Part shown: positions 52,183 through 62,043 of the stretch, in pieces
Layout: each line of letters starts with the position of its first letter
Numbering within the stretch: the stretch's first letter is position 1
Assembly: GCA_903821605.1 (NCBI GenBank)
Contig: CAIJLZ010000013.1
Span: forward strand, 1 to 64,000
Length of the DNA: 64,000 nt
Source: an uncultured Sphingomonadales bacterium
Lineage (GTDB): Bacteria > Pseudomonadota > Alphaproteobacteria > Sphingomonadales > Sphingomonadaceae
Direction: 5' to 3'
Position numbers and translations under genes: made by a program
Notes under the pieces: generated by a model
What the model was told of the DNA's origin: nothing
Databases searched by the model: none
The model's input: the letters and a program-made list of their open reading frames with translations, nothing else

Positions 52183-54456
52183 TCAGAACTTATTATCGCG
52201 CGGGAAGCCCATTGGGGGCATCCGGCCCGTCGCCCCGCGCGCCACGCGCCAAGGGGTGAGGTCTTCTTCCGTCCGGGTGCGGCCTTGGTCGCCGCCCATG
52301 GTCCAACTGATGCCGTCGGCAAAGCGGATGGCCCGGGCGTCGGACAAGCCGCCGTCGCGATATTTCTGGAGCGTCACACCTTGGCCGCGCGTCATTTCCG
52401 GCACTTCGGCGATCGGGAATACCAGCAGCTTGCGATTTTCCCCGATGACGGCGAGGTAATCCGCATCGGCGGCGATCGGGCTGACGATCTTGAGCTTGGC
52501 CCCGGGTTTCAGGTTCATGACCTGCTTGCCCTTGCGGGTCTCTGCGATCAGCTCGGCAGCTTGCGCCACAAAGCCACGCCCATCGGTTGAGGCGAGCAGC
52601 AAGCGCTGCGTCTGTGATGCGGGCATCAGGGCGACGATGGCGGCCTCACCCTCGATATCGACCATCAGCTTGACCGGCTCACCAAAGCCGCGCCCGCCCG
52701 GCAGCTTGTCGGCGGCAAGCGTGTAGAGGCGGCCATTTTCGCTGGCGAGCAGCAACTTATCGGTGGTCTGGGCGTGGAAGGAGAAAGCGGGGCCATCGCC
52801 CTCCTTGAACTTGAGCGTTTCGGCATGGCCGAGATCGACATGCCCCTTCATCGCCCTGATCCAGCCGCGCTGCGACATAATGACGGTGATCGGCTCTTTC
52901 TCGATCATCGCTTCGAGCGGGATATCGCGCGTTGGGCCAGCTTCGGCCACGCTGGTGCGGCGTTTGCCGAGCAGCGTTTCCGGGCCATAGGCCTCGCGCA
53001 GTCGGGCGAGGTCGCGCTTCAGCCGGGTTTTCTGGCGGGCCGGGCTTTCGATCAGCTTGACGAGTTCTTCGCGTTCCTTCGCCAATGTCTCACGCTCGCG
53101 GACAAGTTCCATCTCTTCGAGCTTGCGCAAGCTGCGCAGTCGCATGTTGAGAATGGCTTCGGCTTGGCGGTCGGTCAGGCCGAATTCCGCGATCATCACC
53201 GGCTTAGGCTCATCTTCTTCACGGATGATCTGGATCACCCGATCAAGGTTGAGGAAGGCGATGATATAACCGCCCAGAAGCTCCATCCGGTCGTCGATCT
53301 TGGCCAGCCGATGCTGTGAACGGCGGATGAGCACGTCGATCTGGTGCGTTAGCCATTCGCTCAGCACTTCACGCAGGCTCATCACGCGTGGGGTGCGCTT
53401 GGCATCCAGCACGTTCAGGTTGAGCGGGACGCGCACTTCGAGTTCGGTCAGCTTGAACAGGCTTTCCACCAGCAATTCCGGTTCAACCGCGCGGCTGCGC
53501 GGTTCGAGGACGATGCGGATTTCCTCATCAGATTCGTCGCGCACATCGGCAAGAATCGGCAGCTTTTTATCGTTGATCAGGACGGCAATGGCCTCGATCA
53601 GTTTCGATTTTTGAACCTGATAGGGAATTTCCGTGATGACGAGCTGCCATGTGCCCCGGCCTTGATCCTCGACATGCCAGCGCGACCGCACCCGGAACGC
53701 GCCGCGTCCGGTGGCATAGGCCTCGGCAATGATCGACGGGCTGTCGACCAGCACGCCGCCGGTCGGGAGATCGGGGCCAAGCACATGCTGCATCAGCGCC
53801 GCATTGTCGGCGTCTGGCTGTTCGATCAACAGGGTGCAGGCGTCGACCAGTTCGGCCACATTATGCGGCGGGATTGATGTCGCCATGCCGACGGCAATGC
53901 CACTCGCGCCGTTGGCGAGCAGATTCGGGAACAGGCCGGGGAAGATTTCCGGCTCTTCCTCTTCGCCATTATAGGTCGGGCGGAAATTGACGGTGCCTTC
54001 ATCCAGCCCGTGCATCAATTCATTGGCAGCGGTGGTGAGCCGGGCCTCGGTATAGCGCATCGCCGCCGCGTTATCGCCGTCGACATTGCCGAAATTGCCC
54101 TGACCATCGACCAGCGGATAGCGCAGCGAAAAACTCTGGGCGAGGCGGACCATCGCATCATAGACTGATTGGTCGCCATGCGGGTGATATTTGCCGATCA
54201 CGTCGCCAACGACGCGGGCGCACTTCTTGTAGCCGGAGGCCGGATCAAGCTTGAGCAGCCGCATCGCCCACAACAGGCGGCGATGAACCGGCTTCAGCCC
54301 ATCACGCAAATCGGGCAGCGACCGGGCGGTAATGGTCGATAGGGCATAGACCAGATAGCGGTCGGATAGCGCGCTATCAAAGGGCGCATCGACGATCTGG
54401 TTGAAGGGGTCGCTTTGGTCAGGCGTGCCGGCTGGCGGATCGATCACATCGGTCAT
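52183..54456 (-). CDS. parC: DNA topoisomerase IV subunit A
   Basis: DNA-cleaving subunit that decatenates daughter chromosomes together with ParE. It has 757 residues. The catalytic Tyr is in [11 protein letters not shown] (about residue 138), the winged-helix region is [20 protein letters not shown], and the C-terminal half holds the pinwheel repeats. In the quinolone-resistance region the position equal to E. coli Ser80 is Gln (GDQSVYD). It is distinguished from GyrA by length, by the lack of a GyrA box (QRRGGKG), and by the divergent C-terminal blades. parE is not adjacent. Confidence 0.94.
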   Translation of the reverse strand: MTDVIDPPAGTPDQSDPFNQIVDAPFDSALSDRYLVYALSTITARSLPDLRDGLKPVHRRLLWAMRLLKLDPASGYKKCARVVGDVIGKYHPHGDQSVYDAMVRLAQSFSLRYPLVDGQGNFGNVDGDNAAAMRYTEARLTTAANELMHGLDEGTVNFRPTYNGEEEEPEIFPGLFPNLLANGASGIAVGMATSIPPHNVAELVDACTLLIEQPDADNAALMQHVLGPDLPTGGVLVDSPSIIAEAYATGRGAFRVRSRWHVEDQGRGTWQLVITEIPYQVQKSKLIEAIAVLINDKKLPILADVRDESDEEIRIVLEPRSRAVEPELLVESLFKLTELEVRVPLNLNVLDAKRTPRVMSLREVLSEWLTHQIDVLIRRSQHRLAKIDDRMELLGGYIIAFLNLDRVIQIIREEDEPKPVMIAEFGLTDRQAEAILNMRLRSLRKLEEMELVRERETLAKEREELVKLIESPARQKTRLKRDLARLREAYGPETLLGKRRTSVAEAGPTRDIPLEAMIEKEPITVIMSQRGWIRAMKGHVDLGHAETLKFKEGDGPAFSFHAQTTDKLLLASENGRLYTLAADKLPGGRGFGEPVKLMVDIEGEAAIVALMPASQTQRLLLASTDGRGFVAQAAELIAETRKGKQVMNLKPGAKLKIVSPIAADADYLAVIGENRKLLVFPIAEVPEMTRGQGVTLQKYRDGGLSDARAIRFADGISWTMGGDQGRTRTEEDLTPWRVARGATGRMPPMGFPRDNKF

Positions 54457-54493
54457 GGGCGGTGTGATAGCAGCCAGATCCCGTCATGGCGAG

Positions 54494-54529
54494 GGGGAGA
54501 AGGTCGCGAAATTGCGCGACATTCTCCCC
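54494..54529 (-). terminator. GC-rich hairpin after maeB
   Basis: Arms 54494-54501 with 54522-54529 (8 bp) and 54503-54508 with 54515-54520 (6 bp) form a 14-bp stem with one mismatch. It lies between the maeB stop and the parC start. There is no T-run on either side, so termination is only possible, not shown. Confidence 0.4.
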
Positions 54530-54552
54530 GGATCGGAATTACTTGGCCGGCG

Positions 54553-56820
54553 TTACTTGGCGATGCCGCCCGCCGCCAGCACCGCAAGGGTGACAAGTTC
54601 GGATGCGTTGGTGACCATCGGCGCAATCTGCACCGACTGCTGCATGCCGACGAGCATCGGGCCGATCACCAGATCACCGCCTAGTTCGCGCAACAGCTTG
54701 GCCGAAAGATTGGCCGCCTGCAGGCCCGGCATGACCAGCACATTGGCTGGCCCGGTCAGGCGGCTGAACGGATAATTTTTCTGCATCGACGGGTTGAGCG
54801 CGACATCGGGTGCCATTTCACCTTCATATTCGAAGCTCGGCTGGCGCTGATCAAGGATCCCCACCGCTTCGCGAATGTCGTCAAGCCATGCGCCTTCCGG
54901 ATTGCCGAAGGTTGAATAGGACAGGAAGGCAACACGGGGTTCATGCCCCATGCGCCGCGCCACCGCCGCCGTTTGTTCGGCAATGTCGGCCAACATGGCG
55001 GCCGAGGGGCGTTCATTGACGGTGGTGTCTGCCATGAACACGGTGTGATTTTTGCCGACAAGGACATGCACGCCGAACGGGAAGCGGCCCGGTGCCGGAT
55101 CAAGCACGCGGCGCACTTCACGCAATGTCTGCGAATAGGTGCGGGTCACGCCGGTGATCATCACATCGGCCATACCCATTTCAAGGAACAGCGAGCCGAA
55201 GATATTGCGGTCGTTCTTCACCATCCGGTCGCAGTCGCGTTTGGTATATCCACGACGCTGCAAGCGGGCGTAGAGCCGCTCGCCCATTTCCGGCACCAAC
55301 GAGGACAGGCGGCTGTTCTGCAATTCGAATTCGCTTGGATCTTCGATGCCGAGCGCCTTGAGCTTGGCGGAGACCTCTTCGGTGCGGCCAAGCAGCACCG
55401 GGATGCCGCAACCGCCATCGCGGAAGGCGATTGCCGCGCGTAGCACGACTTCTTCTTCGGCTTCGGCGAACAGCACGCGCTTCGGATGGGCGCGGGCGGC
55501 CTCATAAGCGAGCGTCAGCACCGAGGTTGTTGGGTTCATGCGCGACCGCAGTTGGGCGCGATAGGCGTCCATGTCCATGATCGGCAGGCGCGCAACGCCG
55601 GTATCCATCGCGGCCTGCGCCACGGCGATCGGCACGACTTCCAACAGGCGCGGATCGAACGGGGCCGGAATGATATAGCCCGGGCCAAAAGTGGGGGTCT
55701 TGCCACCATAAGCGGCGGCGACTTCTTCCGGCACCTGCTGGCGGGCAAGGTCGGCGAGCGCACGGGCGGCGGCGACCTTCATTTCCTCGTTGATGCAGGT
55801 GGCGCGCACATCAAGGGCACCACGGAAGATGAACGGGAAGCCAAGGACGTTGTTGACCTGATTCGGATAGTCCGAACGTCCGGTCGCGACAATGGCATCC
55901 GGGCGGACGGCCATGGCGTCCGGCGGGGTGATTTCCGGGTCTGGATTGGCCATGGCGAAGATGATCGGCTTGTCGGCCATGTCCTTGACCATGTCTTGCG
56001 TCACGGCGCCCGCAACCGACAGGCCCATGAACACATCCGCGCCCTTCATCGCCTCACGCAGCGTGCGGGCATCGGTGACGGCGGCATGGGCCGATTTCCA
56101 CTGGTTCATGCCCTCGGTGCGGCCCTGATAGATCACGCCCTTGGAATCGCACATGATGACCTGATCGGATGGCACACCCAGTGCCTTGATCAATTCGGTG
56201 CAGGCAATCGATGCTGCGCCTGCGCCGTTGACCACGACCTTGAGGTCCTTGAAGCTGCGGCCCGTCAGATGAACGGCGTTGATCATCCCGGCGGCGGCGA
56301 TGATCGCGGTGCCATGCTGGTCATCGTGCATGACCGGAATGTTCATGCGTTCCTTGAGCGCCTGCTCGATATAGAAGCATTCCGGCGCCTTGATGTCTTC
56401 AAGATTGATGCCGCCAAAGCTGGGTTCAAGCAACGCCACCGCGTTGATGAACGCTTCTGAATCTTCGGTGGCGAGTTCGAGATCGATTGAGTCGACATCG
56501 GCGAAGCGTTTGAACAGCACCGCCTTGCCTTCCATCACCGGCTTGGATGCCAGCGCACCCAGATTGCCAAGGCCGAGGATCGCGGTGCCATTGGAGATGA
56601 CGGCGACAAGATTGCCCTTGGCGGTATAGTCATAAGCGCGGGCAGGGTCTGCCGCGATGGCGCGCACCGGCACGGCCACGCCCGGCGAATAAGCGAGCGA
56701 GAGATCGCGCTGCGTCGACATCGGCTTGGAGGCGACAATCTCGATTTTACCGGGTCGGCCGTGGCTATGATAGAGCAGGGCCTCGCGTTCAGAAAACTGG
56801 ACGTTTGTTTCCTTGCTCAT
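54553..56820 (-). CDS. maeB: NADP-dependent malic enzyme with phosphotransacetylase-like domain
   Basis: Converts malate to pyruvate, CO2 and NADPH. At 755 residues it is the long MaeB form: malic N-terminal domain ([15 protein letters not shown]), the NAD(P)-binding domain ([20 protein letters not shown]) with catalytic Lys/Asp region [15 protein letters not shown] and [11 protein letters not shown], then a C-terminal phosphotransacetylase-like domain (about 430-755, e.g. [16 protein letters not shown] and [15 protein letters not shown]) that in this family senses acetyl-CoA and does not carry out acetyl transfer. Divergent from mutS. Confidence 0.96.
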   Translation of the reverse strand: MSKETNVQFSEREALLYHSHGRPGKIEIVASKPMSTQRDLSLAYSPGVAVPVRAIAADPARAYDYTAKGNLVAVISNGTAILGLGNLGALASKPVMEGKAVLFKRFADVDSIDLELATEDSEAFINAVALLEPSFGGINLEDIKAPECFYIEQALKERMNIPVMHDDQHGTAIIAAAGMINAVHLTGRSFKDLKVVVNGAGAASIACTELIKALGVPSDQVIMCDSKGVIYQGRTEGMNQWKSAHAAVTDARTLREAMKGADVFMGLSVAGAVTQDMVKDMADKPIIFAMANPDPEITPPDAMAVRPDAIVATGRSDYPNQVNNVLGFPFIFRGALDVRATCINEEMKVAAARALADLARQQVPEEVAAAYGGKTPTFGPGYIIPAPFDPRLLEVVPIAVAQAAMDTGVARLPIMDMDAYRAQLRSRMNPTTSVLTLAYEAARAHPKRVLFAEAEEEVVLRAAIAFRDGGCGIPVLLGRTEEVSAKLKALGIEDPSEFELQNSRLSSLVPEMGERLYARLQRRGYTKRDCDRMVKNDRNIFGSLFLEMGMADVMITGVTRTYSQTLREVRRVLDPAPGRFPFGVHVLVGKNHTVFMADTTVNERPSAAMLADIAEQTAAVARRMGHEPRVAFLSYSTFGNPEGAWLDDIREAVGILDQRQPSFEYEGEMAPDVALNPSMQKNYPFSRLTGPANVLVMPGLQAANLSAKLLRELGGDLVIGPMLVGMQQSVQIAPMVTNASELVTLAVLAAGGIAK

Positions 56821-56984
56821 GCTGTCGGCCTCCGGGCTGTCTAATCGGTCAATTCGGTTTTCCCATGCTCCTTCCCGCCCACAAGGGCAAGGCCGAGATG
56901 ACCGATTCTCATGTAAAAAACGTCAATTTTCCATATGGCTCCGCGATGTTTGGCGAAGCCCGATGCTTCGACTATAGCTGCCCC

Positions 56985-59612
56985 ATGACCCAGACGGCCG
57001 TTCCCGCTTCATCCCCGCAGACGCCCATGATGGCGCAATATCATGCACTCAAGGCAGAAGCTGCCGATTGCCTGTTATTTTATCGCATGGGGGATTTTTT
57101 TGAGCTGTTTTTCGACGATGCCGTGGCGGCTGCGGCCTGTCTTGATATTGCGCTGACTAGTCGGGGCGATGGCGTGCCGATGTGCGGCGTACCGGCGCAC
57201 AGTGCCGAGGGCTATCTCGCCCGGTTGATCCGGGGTGGCCATCGCGTGGCCATTGCCGAACAGATTGAAAGCCCGGCCGAGGCGAAGGCGCGAGGGTCCA
57301 AATCGCTGGTGCAGCGCGCGATTGTGCGTGTCGTCACGGCAGGGACGCTGACCGAGGATGCGCTGCTGGATTCGCGCTCCGCCAATTGGCTGGTGGCGGC
57401 GTGCCCAGTGGGTGGGCAATGGGGGATTGCGGCGGCGGATATCTCGACCGGGCGGTTGGAATTGATGACGCTGGCCGAACATCTCGTGCCGGCAGAACTG
57501 GCGCGGTTGCAGGCGGCGGAGCTTATCCTGCCCGATCAGGATTTGCCCGATGCGCTGGACGGTCTGATTGGCCCCGCCGTCGTCACCCGGCAGGATCGCC
57601 GTCGGTTCGATAGCCGCACCGCCGAGGATCAGTTGAAAGCGATGCACGGCGTCGCGACGCTGGACGGATTCGGCCAGTTCGACCGGCCCGCGCTGGCGGC
57701 GGCAGGGGGGCTGCTGGCCTATCTGGATCGCGCCGGTCAGGGGCGTTTGCCATGGCTCGCACCGCCCGCCAGTCGGCAGGCGCATGACCGAATGTTGATT
57801 GACGCGGCGACGCGCGAAAGCCTTGAACTGGTGCGCTCGGCCAGTGGCGAACGGCGCGGCAGCCTGTTGGAGGCGATTGACTTTACCGTCACCGGTGCCG
57901 GGGCGCGGCAGTTGCAGGCGGATCTTTCAGCCCCGCTGATGGGGCTGGGTGAGATTGATGCCCGGCTCGACCTTGTCGGCTGGTTTGTCGAGGATTCGCT
58001 GATCCGTGCCGAATTGCGCGGGATGCTGCGCGCCTTGCCCGATATCGGGCGCGCGGCAGGGCGACTGGCGGCGGGCCGGGGTGGGCCGCGCGATCTTGCA
58101 CAAATTCGCGACGGGCTTGATCTCGCCCATCGGCTGCATGACCGGCTGGCCACGCCGCGCGAATTCGGGATGCCCGACATGCTCGCCGGGTTGGTGCCGC
58201 ACTTGGTGGGGCATGGTGAGCTCATCGATCTGCTCCGCCGTGCCTTGATCGCCGAACCGCCGCTTGATGCGGGCCAGGGGGGCTATATTGCCGAGGGCTA
58301 TGACCCGGCGCTTGATGTCCTGCGCAATGCGGGCAGCGAGGGGCGTCGCGCCATTGCGTTGTTGGAACAGCGCTATCGCGAACGCACCGGCATTGCGGCG
58401 CTCAAGATTCGCCACAACAATGTGCTTGGCTATCATGTCGAGGTATCGGCCAAAAACGCCGATGCCCTGATGTCGGCGGACAGTGGCTTCACCCATCGCC
58501 AGACGCTGGCGGGCGTCGTCCGGTTCAATGCGGCGGAACTGCATGAAGAGGCGATGCGAGTGGTGCAGAGCGGATCGCACGCCATCGCCGCCGAAGCCGC
58601 ACATCTGGAGGAATTGACCGCGCGCTGCTTGGCACGGACGGCGGCGATTGCAGCGACTGCCGATGCGCTGGCCCGGCTTGATGTCGCGGCGGGGCTGGCC
58701 GAGGGGGCGGCGCAGGGCGGCTGGTGTCGGCCGCACATGACGGAACTGCCGGTCTTTACGGTGGAGGCGGGGCGTCATCCCGTGGTGGAGCGAGCCATTG
58801 CGCAAGACGGCGCGCGCTTTGTCGCCAATGATGTGGCGCTTGGCGACCCATCGCGGCTGTGGCTGGTGACGGGGCCGAATATGGGCGGTAAATCGACCTT
58901 CTTGCGGCAAAATGCCCTGATCGCGGTGTTGGCGCAGGCAGGGAGCTTTGTTCCCGCACAAGCGGCGCGGTTGGGGCTGGTGGACCGGCTATTCTCACGC
59001 GTCGGTGCCTCTGATAATCTCGCCAAGGGGCGCTCGACCTTCATGGTCGAAATGGTCGAGACGGCGGCCATTCTGTCGCAGGCGACGGCGCAAAGCCTTG
59101 TTATTCTCGATGAGGTCGGGCGCGGGACATCCACCTATGACGGGCTTGCCATCGCTTGGGCGGTGGTGGAGGCGGTGCATGAAGTCAATCGCAGCCGCTG
59201 CCTGTTCGCGACCCATTATCATGAATTGACCCGGCTGGCGGAGACGCTCGATAGCCTGTCACTCCACCATGTCCGGGCGCGGGAGCATAAGGGCGATCTC
59301 GTCTTGCTGCATGAACTGGCGGATGGCCCTGCGGATCGGAGCTATGGCCTTGCCGTGGCGCGGCTTGCGGGATTGCCCGCGCCGGTGATCGGCCGTGCCA
59401 AGGCGGTGCTGGCGAAGCTGGAGGCCGGGCGCGCGGCGACGGGCGGCTTGGCTGCGGGGCTGGATGACCTGCCCTTGTTCGCGGCGCTGATCGAGGCGGA
59501 ACCGGCAGAGCGTGATCCGGTCACGCTCTTGTTGGAGGAAACTCACCCGGATCAACTCAGCCCGCGTGAGGCGCTTGATCTGATCTATCGGTTGAAGGTG
59601 CTGGCAGGATAA
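56985..59612 (+). CDS. mutS: DNA mismatch repair protein MutS
   Basis: Recognises mismatches and small loops and recruits MutL. The start at 56985 (MTQTAVPASSPQTPMMAQYH) gives 875 residues, the usual length; the frame is open a further 60 codons upstream, but that part overlaps the maeB start region and looks noncoding. The mismatch-binding Phe-x-Glu is in LFYRMGDFFELFFDDA. The ATPase has GPNMGGKST (about residue 630), VILDEVGRGTSTYDGLA and ATHYHELT. It is divergent from maeB and convergent with the J-domain gene. Confidence 0.97.
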   Translation: MTQTAVPASSPQTPMMAQYHALKAEAADCLLFYRMGDFFELFFDDAVAAAACLDIALTSRGDGVPMCGVPAHSAEGYLARLIRGGHRVAIAEQIESPAEAKARGSKSLVQRAIVRVVTAGTLTEDALLDSRSANWLVAACPVGGQWGIAAADISTGRLELMTLAEHLVPAELARLQAAELILPDQDLPDALDGLIGPAVVTRQDRRRFDSRTAEDQLKAMHGVATLDGFGQFDRPALAAAGGLLAYLDRAGQGRLPWLAPPASRQAHDRMLIDAATRESLELVRSASGERRGSLLEAIDFTVTGAGARQLQADLSAPLMGLGEIDARLDLVGWFVEDSLIRAELRGMLRALPDIGRAAGRLAAGRGGPRDLAQIRDGLDLAHRLHDRLATPREFGMPDMLAGLVPHLVGHGELIDLLRRALIAEPPLDAGQGGYIAEGYDPALDVLRNAGSEGRRAIALLEQRYRERTGIAALKIRHNNVLGYHVEVSAKNADALMSADSGFTHRQTLAGVVRFNAAELHEEAMRVVQSGSHAIAAEAAHLEELTARCLARTAAIAATADALARLDVAAGLAEGAAQGGWCRPHMTELPVFTVEAGRHPVVERAIAQDGARFVANDVALGDPSRLWLVTGPNMGGKSTFLRQNALIAVLAQAGSFVPAQAARLGLVDRLFSRVGASDNLAKGRSTFMVEMVETAAILSQATAQSLVILDEVGRGTSTYDGLAIAWAVVEAVHEVNRSRCLFATHYHELTRLAETLDSLSLHHVRAREHKGDLVLLHELADGPADRSYGLAVARLAGLPAPVIGRAKAVLAKLEAGRAATGGLAAGLDDLPLFAALIEAEPAERDPVTLLLEETHPDQLSPREALDLIYRLKVLAG

Positions 59613-59684
59613 GTCGGCGCGCGCGGTCTGCCCGGGGTTGGTGGAGCGCGTGTGATGAGCAGCGCCCATGCACCCGGCGTGCCC

Positions 59685-60239
59685 TTAATTCCCCGCCATG
59701 CCCTCGTTCATCAGCTTGCGGCGATCCTCGGCGGCGCGCAGCACCTCGAAGGCGGCTTGCGCCTTGCGGAACCGGTCGGCGGCGTCGGCATCGTCGCGCG
59801 CCACATCGGGGTGGCAGGCCTTGGCCACCCGTCGCCATGCGAGCTTGGCGTCTTCGAAGCTTGCATCGCTCTCCAATTCGAGAATGTCGAGCGCGTGCAT
59901 CTCATCGCGGGAGCGCGAGCCATCGCCCGATCCGCCCCAGCCATAGAATTTGGCTTCACCATAGGCCTTGGCGTCGCGTTGCTCTTGCGCCTCGCGCTCG
60001 GCGGCTTCTTCAGGCGTCAGGCCTTGGAAATAATCCCAGTTTCGATTGTATTCCGCCGCATGGGCTTCACAAAAATACCAGCGTGCCGGGTTGTTCGGGG
60101 CCTTGGGCGCGGGGCAATCGCCAGCTTGGCCGCAGCCATGGCGGTCACACATGCGGACCTTGGTCGCACCGCGTTCGCTGCCATAGCTGCGCCAGCGGGG
60201 AAAACCCCAGTCATCGGTTCGGGTTGGTCTACGCGCCAT
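59685..60239 (-). CDS. J-domain protein with N-terminal Cys/His cluster
   Basis: A 184-residue protein with a C-terminal J domain (about 120-180): LDILELESDASFEDAKLAWR, then KACHPDVARDD with the HPD motif that stimulates the ATPase of Hsp70. The N-terminal half has a possible zinc site, CDRHGCGQAGDCPAPKAP and WYFCEAHAAEYN, before a charged helix. This arrangement is common in alphaproteobacterial J proteins of unknown client. It is the last gene on the minus strand after the LuxR-type regulator (91-base gap) and convergent with mutS. Confidence 0.88.
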   Translation of the reverse strand: MARRPTRTDDWGFPRWRSYGSERGATKVRMCDRHGCGQAGDCPAPKAPNNPARWYFCEAHAAEYNRNWDYFQGLTPEEAAEREAQEQRDAKAYGEAKFYGWGGSGDGSRSRDEMHALDILELESDASFEDAKLAWRRVAKACHPDVARDDADAADRFRKAQAAFEVLRAAEDRRKLMNEGMAGN

Positions 60240-60330
60240 GACGGCGCCAATACTGCATTTGCGCCGCGCAAGGGAAGGCGTTTTGCGTTTGATCGCTTAG
60301 CATGTCGTGCAACCAGCCCGAATGGCGAGG

Positions 60331-61074
60331 TTATAACAAGTCGGCGAGTTCAAGATGTCCGTCATAAACGGCCCGAACCAGCAACTGGACCCGGCGTTCT
60401 ACATGATAGGAGCGCCGGGCATTATCGAGATATTCGGTCACGGTATCCTCCTTCAAACCAAGAATGCGGCTGATTTCCCAATTCGACTTGCCGCGCCCGA
60501 CGAGGATCAGGCAGTCAAGTTGCCGACCGGTTAATTTGCGCCGGGGGCGCTGGCGCGCCGTGTCTTCCTGCAATAAGCGCCGCCCGGCCTCAAAGGCATA
60601 GCATCCCACCAATTGCGCGACCGGCAGCGCCTTGTCTGGCAGGGATTTGCCAGTGCGGACCGCAAAGTTGCACGAGCCATTGGCCTCACCCGGGATATGG
60701 GCGGGGATGGTAAAACCATTGCCAATCCCTTCCCGCGCGGCGGCTTCAAAAATGCTGCGATGGGTGTTGTTGACCTGAATGAATTTGCCAATCTCGTCCC
60801 AGCGAAAGCCCGTTAGGCTGTTCTGGCTGGCCAACAGGATTGGATCGTCCTTGAACATCTTGCGGCGGACGAACAGATCGGCCCAGCAACTGGGGTAGTT
60901 TTCCAACCAGATCGCGGCCCCGCGCTTGCGGCCAATATCGACATGCTGGATCAGGGCGTAATTGTCGAAACCCATGTCGGACGCAGCAGCATCAAGCAAG
61001 GACTGCAGCTCATCAAAGCCGGTTACGAGTCGGCTTTGTTCAATGAAATTCTGCGCATATCGGAAATCGATCAC
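60331..61074 (-). CDS. LuxR-family regulator with autoinducer-binding domain
   Basis: A 247-residue transcription factor. The N-terminal domain (about 20-165) fits the autoinducer-binding family: NYPSCWADLF (Trp kept; the second aromatic is Phe where TraR has Tyr61), KDDPILLA (Asp-Pro), FRW (Trp) and EGIGNGFTIPAH (Gly). The C-terminal LuxR helix-turn-helix is LTGRQLDCLILVGRGKSNWE and beyond, with EISRILGLKEDTVTEYLDN. No luxI-type synthase is in the window, so it is a solo here. The start is GTG at 61074, the first available after an in-frame stop. It is divergent from the formylglutamate hydrolase gene. Confidence 0.85.
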   Translation of the reverse strand: MIDFRYAQNFIEQSRLVTGFDELQSLLDAAASDMGFDNYALIQHVDIGRKRGAAIWLENYPSCWADLFVRRKMFKDDPILLASQNSLTGFRWDEIGKFIQVNNTHRSIFEAAAREGIGNGFTIPAHIPGEANGSCNFAVRTGKSLPDKALPVAQLVGCYAFEAGRRLLQEDTARQRPRRKLTGRQLDCLILVGRGKSNWEISRILGLKEDTVTEYLDNARRSYHVERRVQLLVRAVYDGHLELADLL

Positions 61075-61257
61075 CGCCTGTTTCCAGTCCCGCTATGTCG
61101 TGGCGGCAGCGGGCGGGCGAGCGGAGCAGACGAAGAATGATTTGGGATCCATGACAATACCTACGCAACAAAACGACTCGATTTATTGAGTGTCATCTGA
61201 AAATCAAGTTGTTGCAAGATGTTAGTCGTATCAATTACCAGCCTTGGCATGGGCTGA

Positions 61258-61998
61258 ATGTTGCAACGCAACATTGGGGTGGAAATTCATGTGGAACTCG
61301 ATCAGAATTGGCGAATGATCTTCGTAGCCGACCATGCTTCCCGCCATATTCCCGACCATGTGGCACTGGGCGTGCCCGATGAGGCGCTCCACACCCATAT
61401 TGCGTGGGATATCGGGGTCGATGATCTGGCCCGGCGGATGGCGGCGGCATGTGGTGCGCCGGTGCATTTGGGCCATGTCTCGCGCTTGTTGATCGACTTG
61501 AACCGCGAGCAAGATGCGCCGGGCCTGATCCCTGAACATTCCGACGGTGTGGTGATTCCCGGCAATCACGGGTTGAGCGATGCAGATCGGCGGGCGCGGA
61601 TCGATCAATATTGGCGACCCTATCATGATGCACTTGCCGGGTTGATTGACGCGGCGCGCCCCGGCTTGCTGGTCTCGATCCATAGTTTCACGCCGCAATT
61701 GGCGACGCGACCGGAAGAACAACGCCCATGGGAAATCGGGGTGCTGTATAATGAAGATGATCGCGCCGCCCGCATCGCCATTCCGCAGTTGGAGGCGGCG
61801 GGGCTGATCACCGGGGATCAACTGCCTTATTCCGGCAAGCTGCTGAACGCGACGATGAACCGCCATGGCGAGGGCAATGGCATTCCCTATCTCGGGCTGG
61901 AAGTTCGGCAGGATTTGCTGGCCGACGCAGCGGGCGTTGCCCGGATGGCCGGGCTATTGCTGCCGGTCATCCAGCATTGTCGCGCCCGTTTGGGGTGA
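61258..61998 (+). CDS. N-formylglutamate amidohydrolase family protein
   Basis: Zinc-dependent hydrolase, 246 residues, of the HutG-like FGase family: FVADHASRHIPDHVALG (His and metal site), DIGVDDLARRMA, DLNREQDAPGLIP and SIHSFTPQL. The family releases formate from N-formyl-L-glutamate, usually at the end of histidine breakdown, but no hut genes are near. The start is unsure; GTG at 61288 and ATG at 61318 are in frame and the true start may be shorter. It is divergent from the LuxR-type regulator across 183 bases. Confidence 0.85.
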   Translation: MLQRNIGVEIHVELDQNWRMIFVADHASRHIPDHVALGVPDEALHTHIAWDIGVDDLARRMAAACGAPVHLGHVSRLLIDLNREQDAPGLIPEHSDGVVIPGNHGLSDADRRARIDQYWRPYHDALAGLIDAARPGLLVSIHSFTPQLATRPEEQRPWEIGVLYNEDDRAARIAIPQLEAAGLITGDQLPYSGKLLNATMNRHGEGNGIPYLGLEVRQDLLADAAGVARMAGLLLPVIQHCRARLG

Positions 61999-62002
61999 TT
62001 TG

Positions 62003-62036
62003 CCGGTCCCGCATGGGCCGTGCCCGACGGGACCGG
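62003..62036. terminator. Bidirectional stem-loop between convergent genes
   Basis: Perfect 9-bp arms (62003-62011 CCGGTCCCG with 62028-62036) enclose an inner GGGC/GCCC pairing. It lies in the 45 bases between the convergent formylglutamate hydrolase and ilvD stops. There is no T-run, so it could end both transcripts weakly. Confidence 0.55.
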
Positions 62037-62043
62037 ATCAGGA

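Noticed and set aside
56805-56984. 60-codon N-terminal extension of MutS
   Set aside because: The sequence is unlike MutS, overlaps the divergent maeB start region, and the Met at 56985 gives the normal length.
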